A stretch of 64,000 bases of DNA, taken from the NCBI GenBank assembly GCA_963797005.1, contig CAWCOF010000012.1, positions 124,001 through 188,000 of the forward strand, in the 5' to 3' direction. Each line of letters begins with the position of its first letter. The stretch's first letter is position 1. The notes beneath the pieces are model-generated. The model saw nothing but the letters and a program-made list of their open reading frames with translations, was not told the DNA's origin and did not search any database. Source of the DNA: AWTP1-13 sp963797005. Lineage in GTDB: Bacteria > Pseudomonadota > Alphaproteobacteria > Rhizobiales > Hyphomicrobiaceae. Both the position numbers and the translations under genes were made by a program. Below, one piece after another: positions 45,607 through 55,265 of the stretch.

Positions 45607-46716
45607 ATGCTCGACCGAGTATCAAGTCCGGACTCCCAGACCTCGAGCGCCATCGAGAGCCGATCCTTTGGACCGAGCACACTCATCGAGAGCCTCGAGG
45701 GCATCGTCTATTTCCTTATCCGCAATCTTTTTGCGATCGCCGCCTCGATTGCGGTCGCGGTCCTCTTCGCCCTCCTTTACGTGACCACGGCCACGCCGAT
45801 TTTCACCGCCCACACGCAGCTGCTTCTCGACCCGCGCCTGCCGCAAGTCATTCGCGAATTGAGCGAAGCGCGCACGCTGCTCGACCGCTCCGAAATCGAC
45901 AACCAAATCGCCTTGATGAGATCGGAGCAGATCGCGCGCACCGCGTTGACCAGTTCCAAGCAGCAGGCGCGCGCCGGGCCGGGTGGCGATGCGGCGTCCG
46001 CTCTCAAGGCAGCCGAGAAGGTCGAGCTAGCCAATGTGACCGATGAAGCCAAGATGTACCAGGCCATTCGGCACTTCCAGGACTCGCTGACCGTCAGCCG
46101 TCTGGGTGTGTCCTACGTCCTCGAGATCGCCTACAGCTCGCCGGACCCCGAGATGGCGTCGCGCATGGCCAACGCCGCTGCCGACGCCTACATCGAGGAC
46201 CAGCTTGCCGCCAGGGCCCTTGCCGCTCGCCAGGGCAGCCAATGGCTCGAGGAACGCATCGAGGAATTGCGCCAACTCATGAACTCGTCGGCACTCAGGC
46301 TGCAGGAGTTCAAGGCCAGGCGCGACTATCGCATCGTCGGCAAGACGGATCGATCCGGCGGTCCGGCCGGGAACAAGCCAGATGCCGATGCCGACAAGGC
46401 CCCGCAGCGGATCACGCTCGAAGAGCTCGAGTCGACCGCGGCCACCTATCGCAAGATTTACGAGAGCTACCTGCAGGCCCACACCGAATCCGTTCTGCGC
46501 CAGTCCTTTCCGATCGGCAGCGGTCGGATCATTACCCGGGCTACCGTGCCCTCGTCGCCAAGCCGCCCGAGGCGCATGCGCCTGATGCTTCTGTCCATCG
46601 TCATTGGCGCGATGGGGGGAATTGGTATCGCCTTCGTACGCGAAGGGCTGCAGCATTGGCGCAAGCTGCGGCATCGTTCGCCTGAGACCGACGAAAGGAC
46701 ATCACATGAGTACTAG
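45607..46716 (+). CDS. Wzz/ExoP-type polysaccharide chain-length protein without kinase domain
   Basis: A 369-residue inner-membrane protein of the Wzz polysaccharide co-polymerase family. Helix 1 (about 38-62) and helix 2 (about 326-346) flank a periplasmic helical domain with FTAHTQLLLDPRLPQVI and the long coiled coil around LEERIEELRQLMNSSAL. The end of the periplasmic part has the GNVR-like region ESVLRQSFPIGSGRIITRATVP, typical of ExoP-like proteins. ExoP usually carries a cytoplasmic tyrosine kinase after helix 2; here only about 22 residues follow. No good Shine-Dalgarno precedes the ATG. It overlaps the next gene by 11 bases. Confidence 0.82.
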   Translation: MLDRVSSPDSQTSSAIESRSFGPSTLIESLEGIVYFLIRNLFAIAASIAVAVLFALLYVTTATPIFTAHTQLLLDPRLPQVIRELSEARTLLDRSEIDNQIALMRSEQIARTALTSSKQQARAGPGGDAASALKAAEKVELANVTDEAKMYQAIRHFQDSLTVSRLGVSYVLEIAYSSPDPEMASRMANAAADAYIEDQLAARALAARQGSQWLEERIEELRQLMNSSALRLQEFKARRDYRIVGKTDRSGGPAGNKPDADADKAPQRITLEELESTAATYRKIYESYLQAHTESVLRQSFPIGSGRIITRATVPSSPSRPRRMRLMLLSIVIGAMGGIGIAFVREGLQHWRKLRHRSPETDERTSHEY

Positions 46717-48154
46717 GCGTCCGCGGTGGGATTTGTCGGCACTCTGGTCTGGACAACCGGGAAGTCCAATATCCTGGAGGACCTTGGCTTTTGTCTTGGT
46801 CGCCGCCTGTCTTCTGGTGGTGCCGCGCTCCGGCGGCCTCGCGCGCGGCGGCATCGCCGCCAAGACCAGCACCGAGTACGCGCTCGGCCTGCTGGACAAG
46901 GTGCGCGTCAAGGTCTTCGAATGGCGCGCATCCCGCGACGAGCTCTTCGAATGGTCCGCCCTCAATGCGGAGTATGCAATCGGCCCGGAGGGCAAGGTGT
47001 CATTGCCGCTGATCGGCGAGCTGTCGGCGGTCGGCAAGACCCCGGGCGAACTCGCCGACGCGATCGGCGCCGCACTCAAGGCGCGCATCGGTCTCGTCGA
47101 GCCGCCCGACGTTTCCGTCGAGGTCGTGCAGTTCAGGCCGTTCTACATCCTGGGCGATGTGGAGAAGCAGGGAGAGTTCGCCTACAGGCCCGGGCTGACC
47201 GTGCTGCAGGCGGTCTCGCTTGCCGGCGGCACGCCGCGTGTCGGCAATCTCAGCTCGCTTCGACTGGAGCGGGAATCCATTTCGACGCGGGGCAACCTCG
47301 GCCTGCTCGAGATGGAGCTTCTGGCAACCCTCGTTCGCAAGGCGCGTCTTACGGCGGAGCTGAACAGCCTTGACCAGATCGAGGTTCCAGACGAGCTGAA
47401 GGCAAGCCGGGAGGCGGCTACACGAACCCTGCTGGAGCAGGAGAACGTGCTCTTCCAGACCCGCAAGAAGGCGTTCGCCACGCAGGTCAGCGCGCTCGAG
47501 CAGCTACGCAGCCTGCACGAGCGGGAGGCCGAAGGCTTGGTGAAGCAGCTGGCGTCGCACGACAAGCATATGGAGCTTCTCAACCAGGAGCTCACTGCCG
47601 TCCGGCAGCTCTACGACCGGCGCCTGACCACGGCACCGCGCAAGCTCGCGCTCGAGCGCTACGCCGCGCAGCTGCAGGGTGACCGGCTCCGGCTCGAGAC
47701 GAGCCTGGCCCGGGCCGAGCAGGAGCGCAGCAAGACCGAGATCAACGTCATCGCGCTGCAGAACCAGCGGCTCAATGACATCACGGGCGAGCTGCTCAAG
47801 AGCCAGGCAAGGCTCGACGAGCTCAGCCAGAAGATCTCGACGTCGCAGAGGCTGTTGTTCGAGACCGAGGTGATCGCGCCCCGCTACGTGAAGTTGGGTG
47901 GCAGCCCGAAGCGCACCCAGCCGATCTACACGATCATCAGGCAGATATCGGGTCAGAACATCGAGGTGGCAGCCACCGAGGCCACGGCCATCCAACCCGG
48001 CGACACCCTCAAGGTCGAGCTGCCTCTGCCGGTTCAGACCCAGGTGGAATCGGCAGCCACGGTTCGGGAAGATCGCACCTTGCCTGCTTGGCCCACGAAC
48101 CCGCCGCCGTCGCTGCGTGGCGCCGGCGCCGGCGAGATGCCGATCCGGTATTAG
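46706..48154 (+). CDS. ExoF-like polysaccharide export protein
   Basis: A 482-residue export protein. An N-terminal hydrophobic segment (about 25-40) serves as signal or anchor. The Poly_export domain follows (about 55-135; DKVRVKVFEWRA), then an SLBB region (RPFYILGDVEKQGEF, about 138-180). The rest is a long alpha-helical hairpin (about 210-420) and a beta-like C-terminal part, the layout of ExoF of Sinorhizobium rather than the short lipoprotein Wza. It has no lipobox. With the preceding Wzz-like protein it probably forms the periplasmic export path of an exopolysaccharide. Translation is coupled by an 11-base overlap. Confidence 0.82.
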   Translation: MSTRRPRWDLSALWSGQPGSPISWRTLAFVLVAACLLVVPRSGGLARGGIAAKTSTEYALGLLDKVRVKVFEWRASRDELFEWSALNAEYAIGPEGKVSLPLIGELSAVGKTPGELADAIGAALKARIGLVEPPDVSVEVVQFRPFYILGDVEKQGEFAYRPGLTVLQAVSLAGGTPRVGNLSSLRLERESISTRGNLGLLEMELLATLVRKARLTAELNSLDQIEVPDELKASREAATRTLLEQENVLFQTRKKAFATQVSALEQLRSLHEREAEGLVKQLASHDKHMELLNQELTAVRQLYDRRLTTAPRKLALERYAAQLQGDRLRLETSLARAEQERSKTEINVIALQNQRLNDITGELLKSQARLDELSQKISTSQRLLFETEVIAPRYVKLGGSPKRTQPIYTIIRQISGQNIEVAATEATAIQPGDTLKVELPLPVQTQVESAATVREDRTLPAWPTNPPPSLRGAGAGEMPIRY

Positions 48155-48177
48155 ATGTGAGCTTTCAGGATCCAGGC

Positions 48178-48196
48178 ACGGCCCTGATCGGGCCGT
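48178..48196. terminator. Hairpin between convergent exoF-like gene and yacG
   Basis: A perfect 7-bp inverted repeat ACGGCCC-TGATC-GGGCCGT lies between the stop codons of two convergent genes and touches the yacG stop. There is no marked U-run, so termination would be weak or Rho-assisted. It can serve both strands. Confidence 0.5.
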
Positions 48197-48417
48197 CAGT
48201 GCCGACTGGAACTGGAATTGTCCTTATCGGCGGGCGGCTCGGGCCGCTCGCCGTCTTCGTCCTCGGCCTCGTCGGGGATGGCGTAGGCGCCGCGTAGCCA
48301 GCGCGACAGGTCGACGTCGGCGCAGCGGCGCGAGCAGAACGGCCGGTACTCGTGCTCGGTGGGCCTGCCGCAGATCGGGCACTTGCCGGTGGGGGTCGGT
48401 GGCTCTGATTGCGCCAT
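48196..48417 (-). CDS. yacG: DNA gyrase inhibitor YacG
   Basis: YacG, 73 residues, a small zinc protein that inhibits DNA gyrase in E. coli. The zinc ligands are Cys13, Cys16, Cys28 and Cys32 (CPICGRP and FCSRRCADVDL), followed by the conserved RWLRGAYAIP. The C-terminal 25 residues are acidic and variable. It follows maf by 31 bases, the usual Rhizobiales order. Confidence 0.93.
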   Translation of the reverse strand: MAQSEPPTPTGKCPICGRPTEHEYRPFCSRRCADVDLSRWLRGAYAIPDEAEDEDGERPEPPADKDNSSSSRH

Positions 48418-48448
48418 CTTGCTCGTCGGCCTGGATCGCCGAGACCCG

Positions 48449-49195
48449 TCAGTTCGGATCTGACTCGCCGAGCCTCAGCCAGTTGAAATGGATCGGGAAG
48501 CCTTCGGCCAGCAGCATGTTGACGGTCTCGGTCAACGGCAGCCCCACCACGTTGGTGTAGGACCCGACCAGTTTCTGCACGAAGCACCCGGCCAGCCCCT
48601 GGATGGCATAGCCGCCGGCCTTACCGCGCCATTCGCGTGAGGCGATATAGGCCTCGGTCTCCTCCTTCGACAGCCGCTTGAAACGCACGCGGGTGTCGAT
48701 GATCTTCGTGCGCACGCGGTCGTCGGGGGTGATCAGGCACAGTGCGGTCAAAACCCTGTGGTTGCGTCCCGAGAGGAGCTGCAGGCCCGCAACCGCCTCC
48801 TCGACAAAGCGGGGTTTCACCAGGATCCGCCGGCCGACGGCAACGATCGTGTCGGCCGCCAGCACGTAGCCGTCGGCGACGTCCTTGTCGTTGACGATCT
48901 GATCGCGCGCGGCCTCGGCCTTGGCCCGTGCCAGCCTTGTCGCCAGCGAGCGCGGCATCTCGCCCTTGCGCGGCTCCTCGTCGATCGAGGAGGGACGCAG
49001 CGCATCGGGCTGGATGCCCACTTGCGCCAGGAGCGTGAGGCGCCGCGGCGAGGCGCTCGCCAGCACCAGCTTGGGCTTGAGCCCCGCCCGGCGGCCGATC
49101 GGCTTGGTGCGGGCAAGCTCCTGGCGCAGCGTCTCGCGGTGCGGCCTGTCTGTCCTGGTCAACACGCTGATCAGCGCGGCCTTGGGTGCGTTCAT
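48449..49195 (-). CDS. maf: Maf family nucleotide pyrophosphatase
   Basis: Maf-like house-cleaning pyrophosphatase, 248 residues, which removes non-canonical nucleotides. Motifs: LVLASASPRRLTLL, DEEP, the catalytic AADTIVAVG, and GYAIQGLAGCFV. About 40 residues precede the conserved LVLASASPRR; no in-frame ATG lies closer, so either the N-terminus is extended or a non-ATG start is used. It lies in the yacG-maf-phosphatase block. The 133-base gap upstream, where infA often sits, holds no gene. Confidence 0.88.
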   Translation of the reverse strand: MNAPKAALISVLTRTDRPHRETLRQELARTKPIGRRAGLKPKLVLASASPRRLTLLAQVGIQPDALRPSSIDEEPRKGEMPRSLATRLARAKAEAARDQIVNDKDVADGYVLAADTIVAVGRRILVKPRFVEEAVAGLQLLSGRNHRVLTALCLITPDDRVRTKIIDTRVRFKRLSKEETEAYIASREWRGKAGGYAIQGLAGCFVQKLVGSYTNVVGLPLTETVNMLLAEGFPIHFNWLRLGESDPN

Positions 49196-49328
49196 GGGCG
49201 GGCTCTGTCTGGGCGCTATGGTGGACCCGAAGCTTTATGGATTCGCGGCCGAGCATGCCCACGGGATGCGGCGAAAATCAAGCAGCGCGGGCGTCGAACC
49301 CTCCGCGCCTGGAATCTGTCCGCACCGA

Positions 49329-49793
49329 CTACACCGTCGGTCCGCCCTCGAGGCCGAAACGCTGCTTGATCCGGGCAAACAGCCCGTCGCGAACCCCGCG
49401 ATAGGCTTCGAGGATCTGCTCCCGGCTGCCGTGGCCGACCATCAAGGTGGCATCGAACGTCGGCCAGTACTCCACCTCCACCGCCATGGTCCGGGTGAGC
49501 TCCAGCGCCTGGTGGTGCGCTTCCGGCGACAGCGTGATGATGAGGTCGAAGGACGTGTCGTAAAGCTCGCGCAGCGTGCGGGGCGTGTGCCCGGAGATAT
49601 CGATGCCGATCTCCTCCATGACAGCTGCGGCGAAGGGATCGGGGCTCTCGGTCTTCACCCCCGCCGATTCCACGTACACGCCGCGGCCGATCAGGTGGCG
49701 CAGGATGGCGGCGGCCATCGGCGAGCGCACGGTGTTCGTGGTACAGGCAAAGAGTACGGCGCCCGGCAGGTCCTGGCCTCCCACGCGCGCCAC
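49329..49793 (-). CDS. Low-molecular-weight protein tyrosine phosphatase family protein
   Basis: A 154-residue LMW-PTPase/arsenate-reductase-like protein. The phosphate loop is CTTNTVRSPMA, fitting CX4-5R(S/T) with the Cys near residue 17. The Asp expected near the C-terminal end of the fold is in the YWPTFDATL region. Such genes sit between UPF0262 and infA-maf in many Rhizobiales; the true substrate is not known. It follows UPF0262 by three bases. Confidence 0.82.
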   Translation of the reverse strand: MARVGGQDLPGAVLFACTTNTVRSPMAAAILRHLIGRGVYVESAGVKTESPDPFAAAVMEEIGIDISGHTPRTLRELYDTSFDLIITLSPEAHHQALELTRTMAVEVEYWPTFDATLMVGHGSREQILEAYRGVRDGLFARIKQRFGLEGGPTV

Positions 49794-49796
49794 GTC

Positions 49797-50294
49797 TCAG
49801 CCTTTCCAGTGCAGAGCGCAGATGAGCGTGAACAGCCGGCGCGCCGTGTCTCTGTCGACGGCGATCTTGCCCTTGAGCCGCTCCATCAGCACCCGGCTGC
49901 CCTCGTCGTGCAGCGTGCGGCGGCCCATGTCGATCGACTGGATGCGCGAGGGGGGCGCCGTGCGGATGGCCTGGTAGTAGGTCTCGCACACGAGGAAATA
50001 GTCCTTGAGGATGCGGCGCAGCGGCGTGAGCGAGAGAACGAACGTGAACGTATCGCCGCCGCCGTCCTGGCTCACCGCGAACACCAGCCGGTCCTCGACG
50101 ATCGAAAGATCCAGCGTGTAGGGGCCGCCGTCACGGCCTTCGAGCGCAAAGTGGTTGGCCTCCAGGATGTCGAAGATCGCCACCTCGCGCTCGTGCTCGA
50201 TGTTGGCGTTGGCGCGCCGGATCGAGGCCTGGTCGAGATGGATGGCGGTCAGCCGCGACTTGTCGTTGGGATCGGAACCAGGAGGCTCGAACAT
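49797..50294 (-). CDS. UPF0262 family protein
   Basis: A 165-residue protein of UPF0262, unknown function, found in Alphaproteobacteria next to hisD. Recognisable regions are LTAIHLDQASI near the start, HEREVAIFDILEANHF, FVLSLTPLRRILKDYFLVCETYYQAIR, and the C-terminal DTARRLFTLICALHW. It starts ten bases downstream of the hisD stop and ends three bases before the phosphatase gene, so it is in the same operon. Confidence 0.9.
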   Translation of the reverse strand: MFEPPGSDPNDKSRLTAIHLDQASIRRANANIEHEREVAIFDILEANHFALEGRDGGPYTLDLSIVEDRLVFAVSQDGGGDTFTFVLSLTPLRRILKDYFLVCETYYQAIRTAPPSRIQSIDMGRRTLHDEGSRVLMERLKGKIAVDRDTARRLFTLICALHWKG

Positions 50295-50304
50295 CGCCCG
50301 CGCC

Positions 50305-51602
50305 TCACTTCCTGCCGAGGCGCACGGCGACGGAGCGGCGATGCGCCTCGAGCCCTTCGGCGCGGGCGAGCGTCATGGCGGCCTCGCCCAACCCCTCGAG
50401 GGCGCGCTGGTCGAGCTTGAGCACGCGAGGTGCGCTTCATGAAATCGAGCACGCCGAGCCCAGAGGAGAAGCGGGCGCTGCGCGCGGTCGGCAGGACGTG
50501 ATTGGAGCCCGCCACGTAGTCCCCGATCACCTCGGGCGTGTGCGCGCCGAGGAAGATGGCGCCGGCATTGCGGATGCGGGCGGCGAGCGCCTCGGGATCG
50601 CCGGTGGCGATCTCCAAGTGCTCGGCGGCGATGCGGTCGGCAAGTCCCGGCGCCTCTTCCAGCGAGCGCACGAGGATCACGGCGCCGAACGTCTCCCAGC
50701 TTGCCGCCGCAACGTTTCCCCGCGGCAGGTCCGTCAGCTGCCGCGCCACGGCCGCCTCGACGGCCTTGCGCGAACGCGGCATCGTCCGTCATCAGGATCG
50801 CCTGGGCGGCCGTGTCATGCTCGGCCTGCGCCAGCAGGTCGGCCGCGACCCATTCCGGATCGTTGTCCTTGTCGGCGATCACCAGCACTTCCGACGGCCC
50901 GGCAATGGAATCGATGCCGACGACGCCGAACACCTGGCGCTTGGCCGCGGCGACGTAGGCATTGCCCGGCCCGACGATCTTGGCGACCGGCTTGACGGTC
51001 TCCGTGCCATGGGCCAGCGCCGCCACCGCCTGGGCGCCGCCGATGCGATAGATCTCGGAGACCCCCGCCATGTGCGCCGCCGCCAGCACCAGCGGGTTGA
51101 TCTCGCCGCGCGGCGCAGGCACGACCATGGCGATGCGCGGGACGCCGGCGACCTGAGCCGGCACGGCATTCATCAGCACCGAGCTCGGATAGCTGGCGAG
51201 CCCGCCCGGCACGTAGAGGCCGACCGACTCCAGCGCCGTCCAGCGGGACCCGAGCTCGGCGCCCACAGCATCGGTGTAGCGCTCGTCCTGCGGCAGCTGC
51301 CGCCTGTGATGGCTCTCGATGCGCGCCCGCGCCAGCTCGAGCGCCGCCAGCGTGGTCCTGTCGCTCACCGCGGCGGCCGCGCCGATTTCCGCGGCACTGA
51401 CACGGATACCGGCCTTGCCGAGGTCGAGCGCATCGAAGCGACGCGTGAGCTCGATCAGCGCAACGTCGCCGCGCTTGCGCACGTCGGCGATGATGGCACG
51501 CACCGCCGCATCGACGTCTTCCGCGCTCTCGCGCTTGGCGGCGAGAAAGGCGGCAAACGCGCTCTCGAAGCCGGCGTCGGTGGTGGTGAGGTGAAGGGGC
51601 AT
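50305..51602 (-). pseudogene. hisD: Histidinol dehydrogenase, two frameshifts
   Basis: HisD oxidises L-histidinol to L-histidine in two NAD+-dependent steps. The first frame, from ATG 51602, carries LESVGLYVPGGLASYPSS, IGGAQAVAALAHGTE, KIVGPGNAYVAAAKR and AGPSEVLVIAD. A second frame carries KAVEAAVARQL to FSSGLGVLDFMKR, including the GAIFLGAHTPEVIGDY site, and a third frame gives VLKLDQRALEGLGEAAMTL to the stop at 50305. Removing one base near 50770 and one near 50425 restores a 431-residue protein of normal size. As this is a single conserved biosynthetic gene, sequence errors are likely. It starts 32 bases downstream of DUF2948. Confidence 0.9.
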
Positions 51603-51634
51603 GCGTTTTGGCCCTTGCGTCGGCTTGCAGGCCG

Positions 51635-52099
51635 CTATCCAGTCCGCGACGGATCGTTCTCGGGATGCCGAGGCATCGACTTCACGCCCCACGCGGGGCC
51701 CAGGTCCTTGAGCTCCGCCTCGATGCACTCGACCTCGAGCTTGATCGCGGCGCCATCGGAGAAGTGCAGCGTCACGCTGCCTGCCGGCGTGTCGCGCGGC
51801 TCGAAACTGACGGCGAGCAAGGAGAGGACGGCATCCTTGCTGCTCATGTCGATCCCCTGCACCTTGGCGGCCAGCACACGCTCGAACCGCAAAAGCGACT
51901 GGCGGCGTGCGTAGTCCTGGGCGCTCGGCCTGTCGCCTTTGAGCGCGTCGGCCCAATCGAAGCGATGGCCCAGCGCCGCAAAGCGCTTCTCCGCCGGCAG
52001 GTAGGCGAGATCGGCCACCTTCAGCACGGCGTCCTGCATATGCGCCGAGATCACCGCCAGGTCATCGGCATCGAAGGCAATGAGCTTCAGCTCGGACAT
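51635..52099 (-). CDS. DUF2948 family protein
   Basis: A 154-residue protein of DUF2948, unknown function, confined mainly to Alphaproteobacteria. It reads LIAFDADDLAVISAHMQDAVLKVADLAYLP near the start and later LSLLAVSFEPRDTPAGSVTL and LEVECIEAELKDLG. Its usual place is between murA and hisD, as here. The ATG at 52099 is the conserved start; the longer frame upstream is not protein-like. The 261 bases between it and murA hold no recognisable gene. Confidence 0.88.
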   Translation of the reverse strand: MSELKLIAFDADDLAVISAHMQDAVLKVADLAYLPAEKRFAALGHRFDWADALKGDRPSAQDYARRQSLLRFERVLAAKVQGIDMSSKDAVLSLLAVSFEPRDTPAGSVTLHFSDGAAIKLEVECIEAELKDLGPAWGVKSMPRHPENDPSRTG

Positions 52100-52360
52100 G
52101 GGCGACTTGAATCCTCTGCCACGACCAGCACCCATGCAAATCGTGCGCCGGGTGCCGCGCCGGCCCCGTGATAGCGAACGCGGAGCGGCATTGTAAGGGG
52201 GTTGGCTGATCGAGGCCTGGGGCATTCCTGCCGAGCCTCAGCGGAGGCGGGAAACGCCCCGATCTTCGCGCCGTCGTTCGCCTCCGGGGCCCCGTTCGGC
52301 ACGATCGCTTGGCGGAAATGACAGGAGAGGCGGCGCGGGGCGAACTTCGGGTTCGGGATA

Positions 52361-53653
<1,293 letters not shown>

Positions 53654-53733
53654 GGGTCAGCCCCGTTAGTTTCTTGTTGTTCTTATTACTGTGCTTCTTC
53701 TAACACGCAGTTCACGCGAGCATTGCGGCGGCT

Positions 53734-53901
53734 CTAGGCCTTGCTTTTCCCCTCCTCGGCCGCCCGGTCGCCCGGCCCGCCGGCCGACCGCCTGCGCGCC
53801 TGCTCCTTGCGCTTGTTGAGGTTGGACCGCAGCTCCGCCGCCAGCCTCTGGCGCCGACGCTCCGCTTGGGTGGCTTTTCCCGTCTTTTCCCCGTCGGCCA
53901 T
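53734..53901 (-). CDS. Small basic helical protein upstream of murA
   Basis: A 55-residue reading frame from ATG 53901 to TAG. It begins MADGEKTGKATQAERRRQRL and is followed by AAELRSNLNKRKEQARRR, a highly charged helix, ending EEGKSKA. Small proteins of this type (an Arg/Lys-rich helix with an LRxNLxxRKxQAR pattern) recur in Rhizobiales genomes, often near murA. No function is known. It lies 80 bases upstream of murA on the same strand. The overlapping longer frame at 53712-53963 is a shadow of it. Confidence 0.65.
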   Translation of the reverse strand: MADGEKTGKATQAERRRQRLAAELRSNLNKRKEQARRRSAGGPGDRAAEEGKSKA

Positions 53902-54078
53902 GCCGTCACCGCGACCGCGCCGCCAAACCGGTGAAGATTACGTGCGTCGTGACCCGGGCACAAGCTGAGCCGCCGCGCGCCCAGGCGGCTTTGCTTGCGG
54001 GCAGGGTGAGCCTATGGCATATCCGCCGCAGTCCTCTGAAGCGCTGCCCGGAAAGTCGCGGGCTTGGCCGCTTCACGT

Positions 54079-54153
<75 letters not shown>

Positions 54154-54304
54154 GCGCCCCTCCGAAGCGGCTTGATCGCCAACCGGATCATGCCCGCCCG
54201 CCGCACGGGCTGCTTGCCCGGCCGAGCGCGTGCGATAGACTGCTTCCCCGTTCACTGGCGAGAGCGGCAAGGCCCGCCCGTCGCATTCCCTGGGACCAAC
54301 TCGA

Positions 54305-55258
54305 ATGCCGCGAAGCTATGGCCGCAAGCGCGTGCTCGTCACCGGGGGGGCCGGCTTCTTGGGCTCGCACCTGTGCGAGCGCCTTCTCGCCGAAGGCAAC
54401 GACGTGATTTGCCTCGACAATTTCTTCACCGGCCGCAAGCAGAACATCGCCCACCTCCTCGGTGATGCGCAGTTCGAGGTGATGCGCCACGACATCACGT
54501 TTCCGCTCTATGTCGAAGTGGACGAGATCTACAATCTCGCCTGTCCCGCATCGCCCGTTCACTACCAGCACGATCCCGTGCAAACGACGAAGACCAGCGT
54601 GCACGGCGCCATCAACATGCTGGGGCTGGCAAAGCGCCTGCGCTGCCGCATCCTGCAGGCCTCCACCAGCGAGGTCTACGGCGACCCGGAGGTGCACCCG
54701 CAGCCGGAAGCCTATTGGGGCCGCGTGAACCCGATCGGCCGGCGATCCTGCTACGACGAAGGCAAGCGCTGCGCCGAGACGCTGTTTTTCGACTACCACC
54801 GCCAGCACGGCCTGCAGATCAAGGTCGCGCGCATCTTCAATACCTATGGCCCCCGCATGCATGAGGACGACGGGCGGGTGGTATCCAATTTCATCGTCCA
54901 GGCGCTGTCCGGCCGGCCGATCACGCTCTATGGCGACGGCCAGCAAACCCGCTCCTTCTGTTACGTCGACGACCTGATCGACGCGCTCGTGCGGCTCATG
55001 ACCTCTCCGGCTGATTTCACCGGGCCCGTCAATGTCGGCAATCCCCAGGAGTTCACGATCCGGCAGCTCGCCGAGAAGGTGGTGAAGCTCACCGGATCGA
55101 GCTCGCAGCTTTCCTTCGAGCCGCTCCCATCCGACGATCCAAGACAGCGCCGGCCCGACATTTCTCTGGCCAAGAGCGCGCTCGCGTGGGAGCCGACAAC
55201 CTCGCTCGATCAGGGCCTGCCGAAGACGATCGCCTATTTCCGCGCTCAGCTCGTCTGA
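54305..55258 (+). CDS. UDP-glucuronic acid decarboxylase (UDP-xylose synthase)
   Basis: A 317-residue extended SDR of the UXS family, which converts UDP-glucuronate to UDP-xylose. NAD motif TGGAGFLGSHL, catalytic YxxxK in SCYDEGKR, and the UXS-specific sequences DNFFTGRKQNI, RHDITFPLYVEVDEIYNLACP and ARIFNTYGPRMHEDDGRVVSNF are all present. The product feeds a surface glycan. It is the first of a group of polysaccharide-related genes and is convergent with the glycosyltransferase gene, with seven bases between them. Confidence 0.92.
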   Translation: MPRSYGRKRVLVTGGAGFLGSHLCERLLAEGNDVICLDNFFTGRKQNIAHLLGDAQFEVMRHDITFPLYVEVDEIYNLACPASPVHYQHDPVQTTKTSVHGAINMLGLAKRLRCRILQASTSEVYGDPEVHPQPEAYWGRVNPIGRRSCYDEGKRCAETLFFDYHRQHGLQIKVARIFNTYGPRMHEDDGRVVSNFIVQALSGRPITLYGDGQQTRSFCYVDDLIDALVRLMTSPADFTGPVNVGNPQEFTIRQLAEKVVKLTGSSSQLSFEPLPSDDPRQRRPDISLAKSALAWEPTTSLDQGLPKTIAYFRAQLV

Positions 55259-55265
55259 TCCGCTG

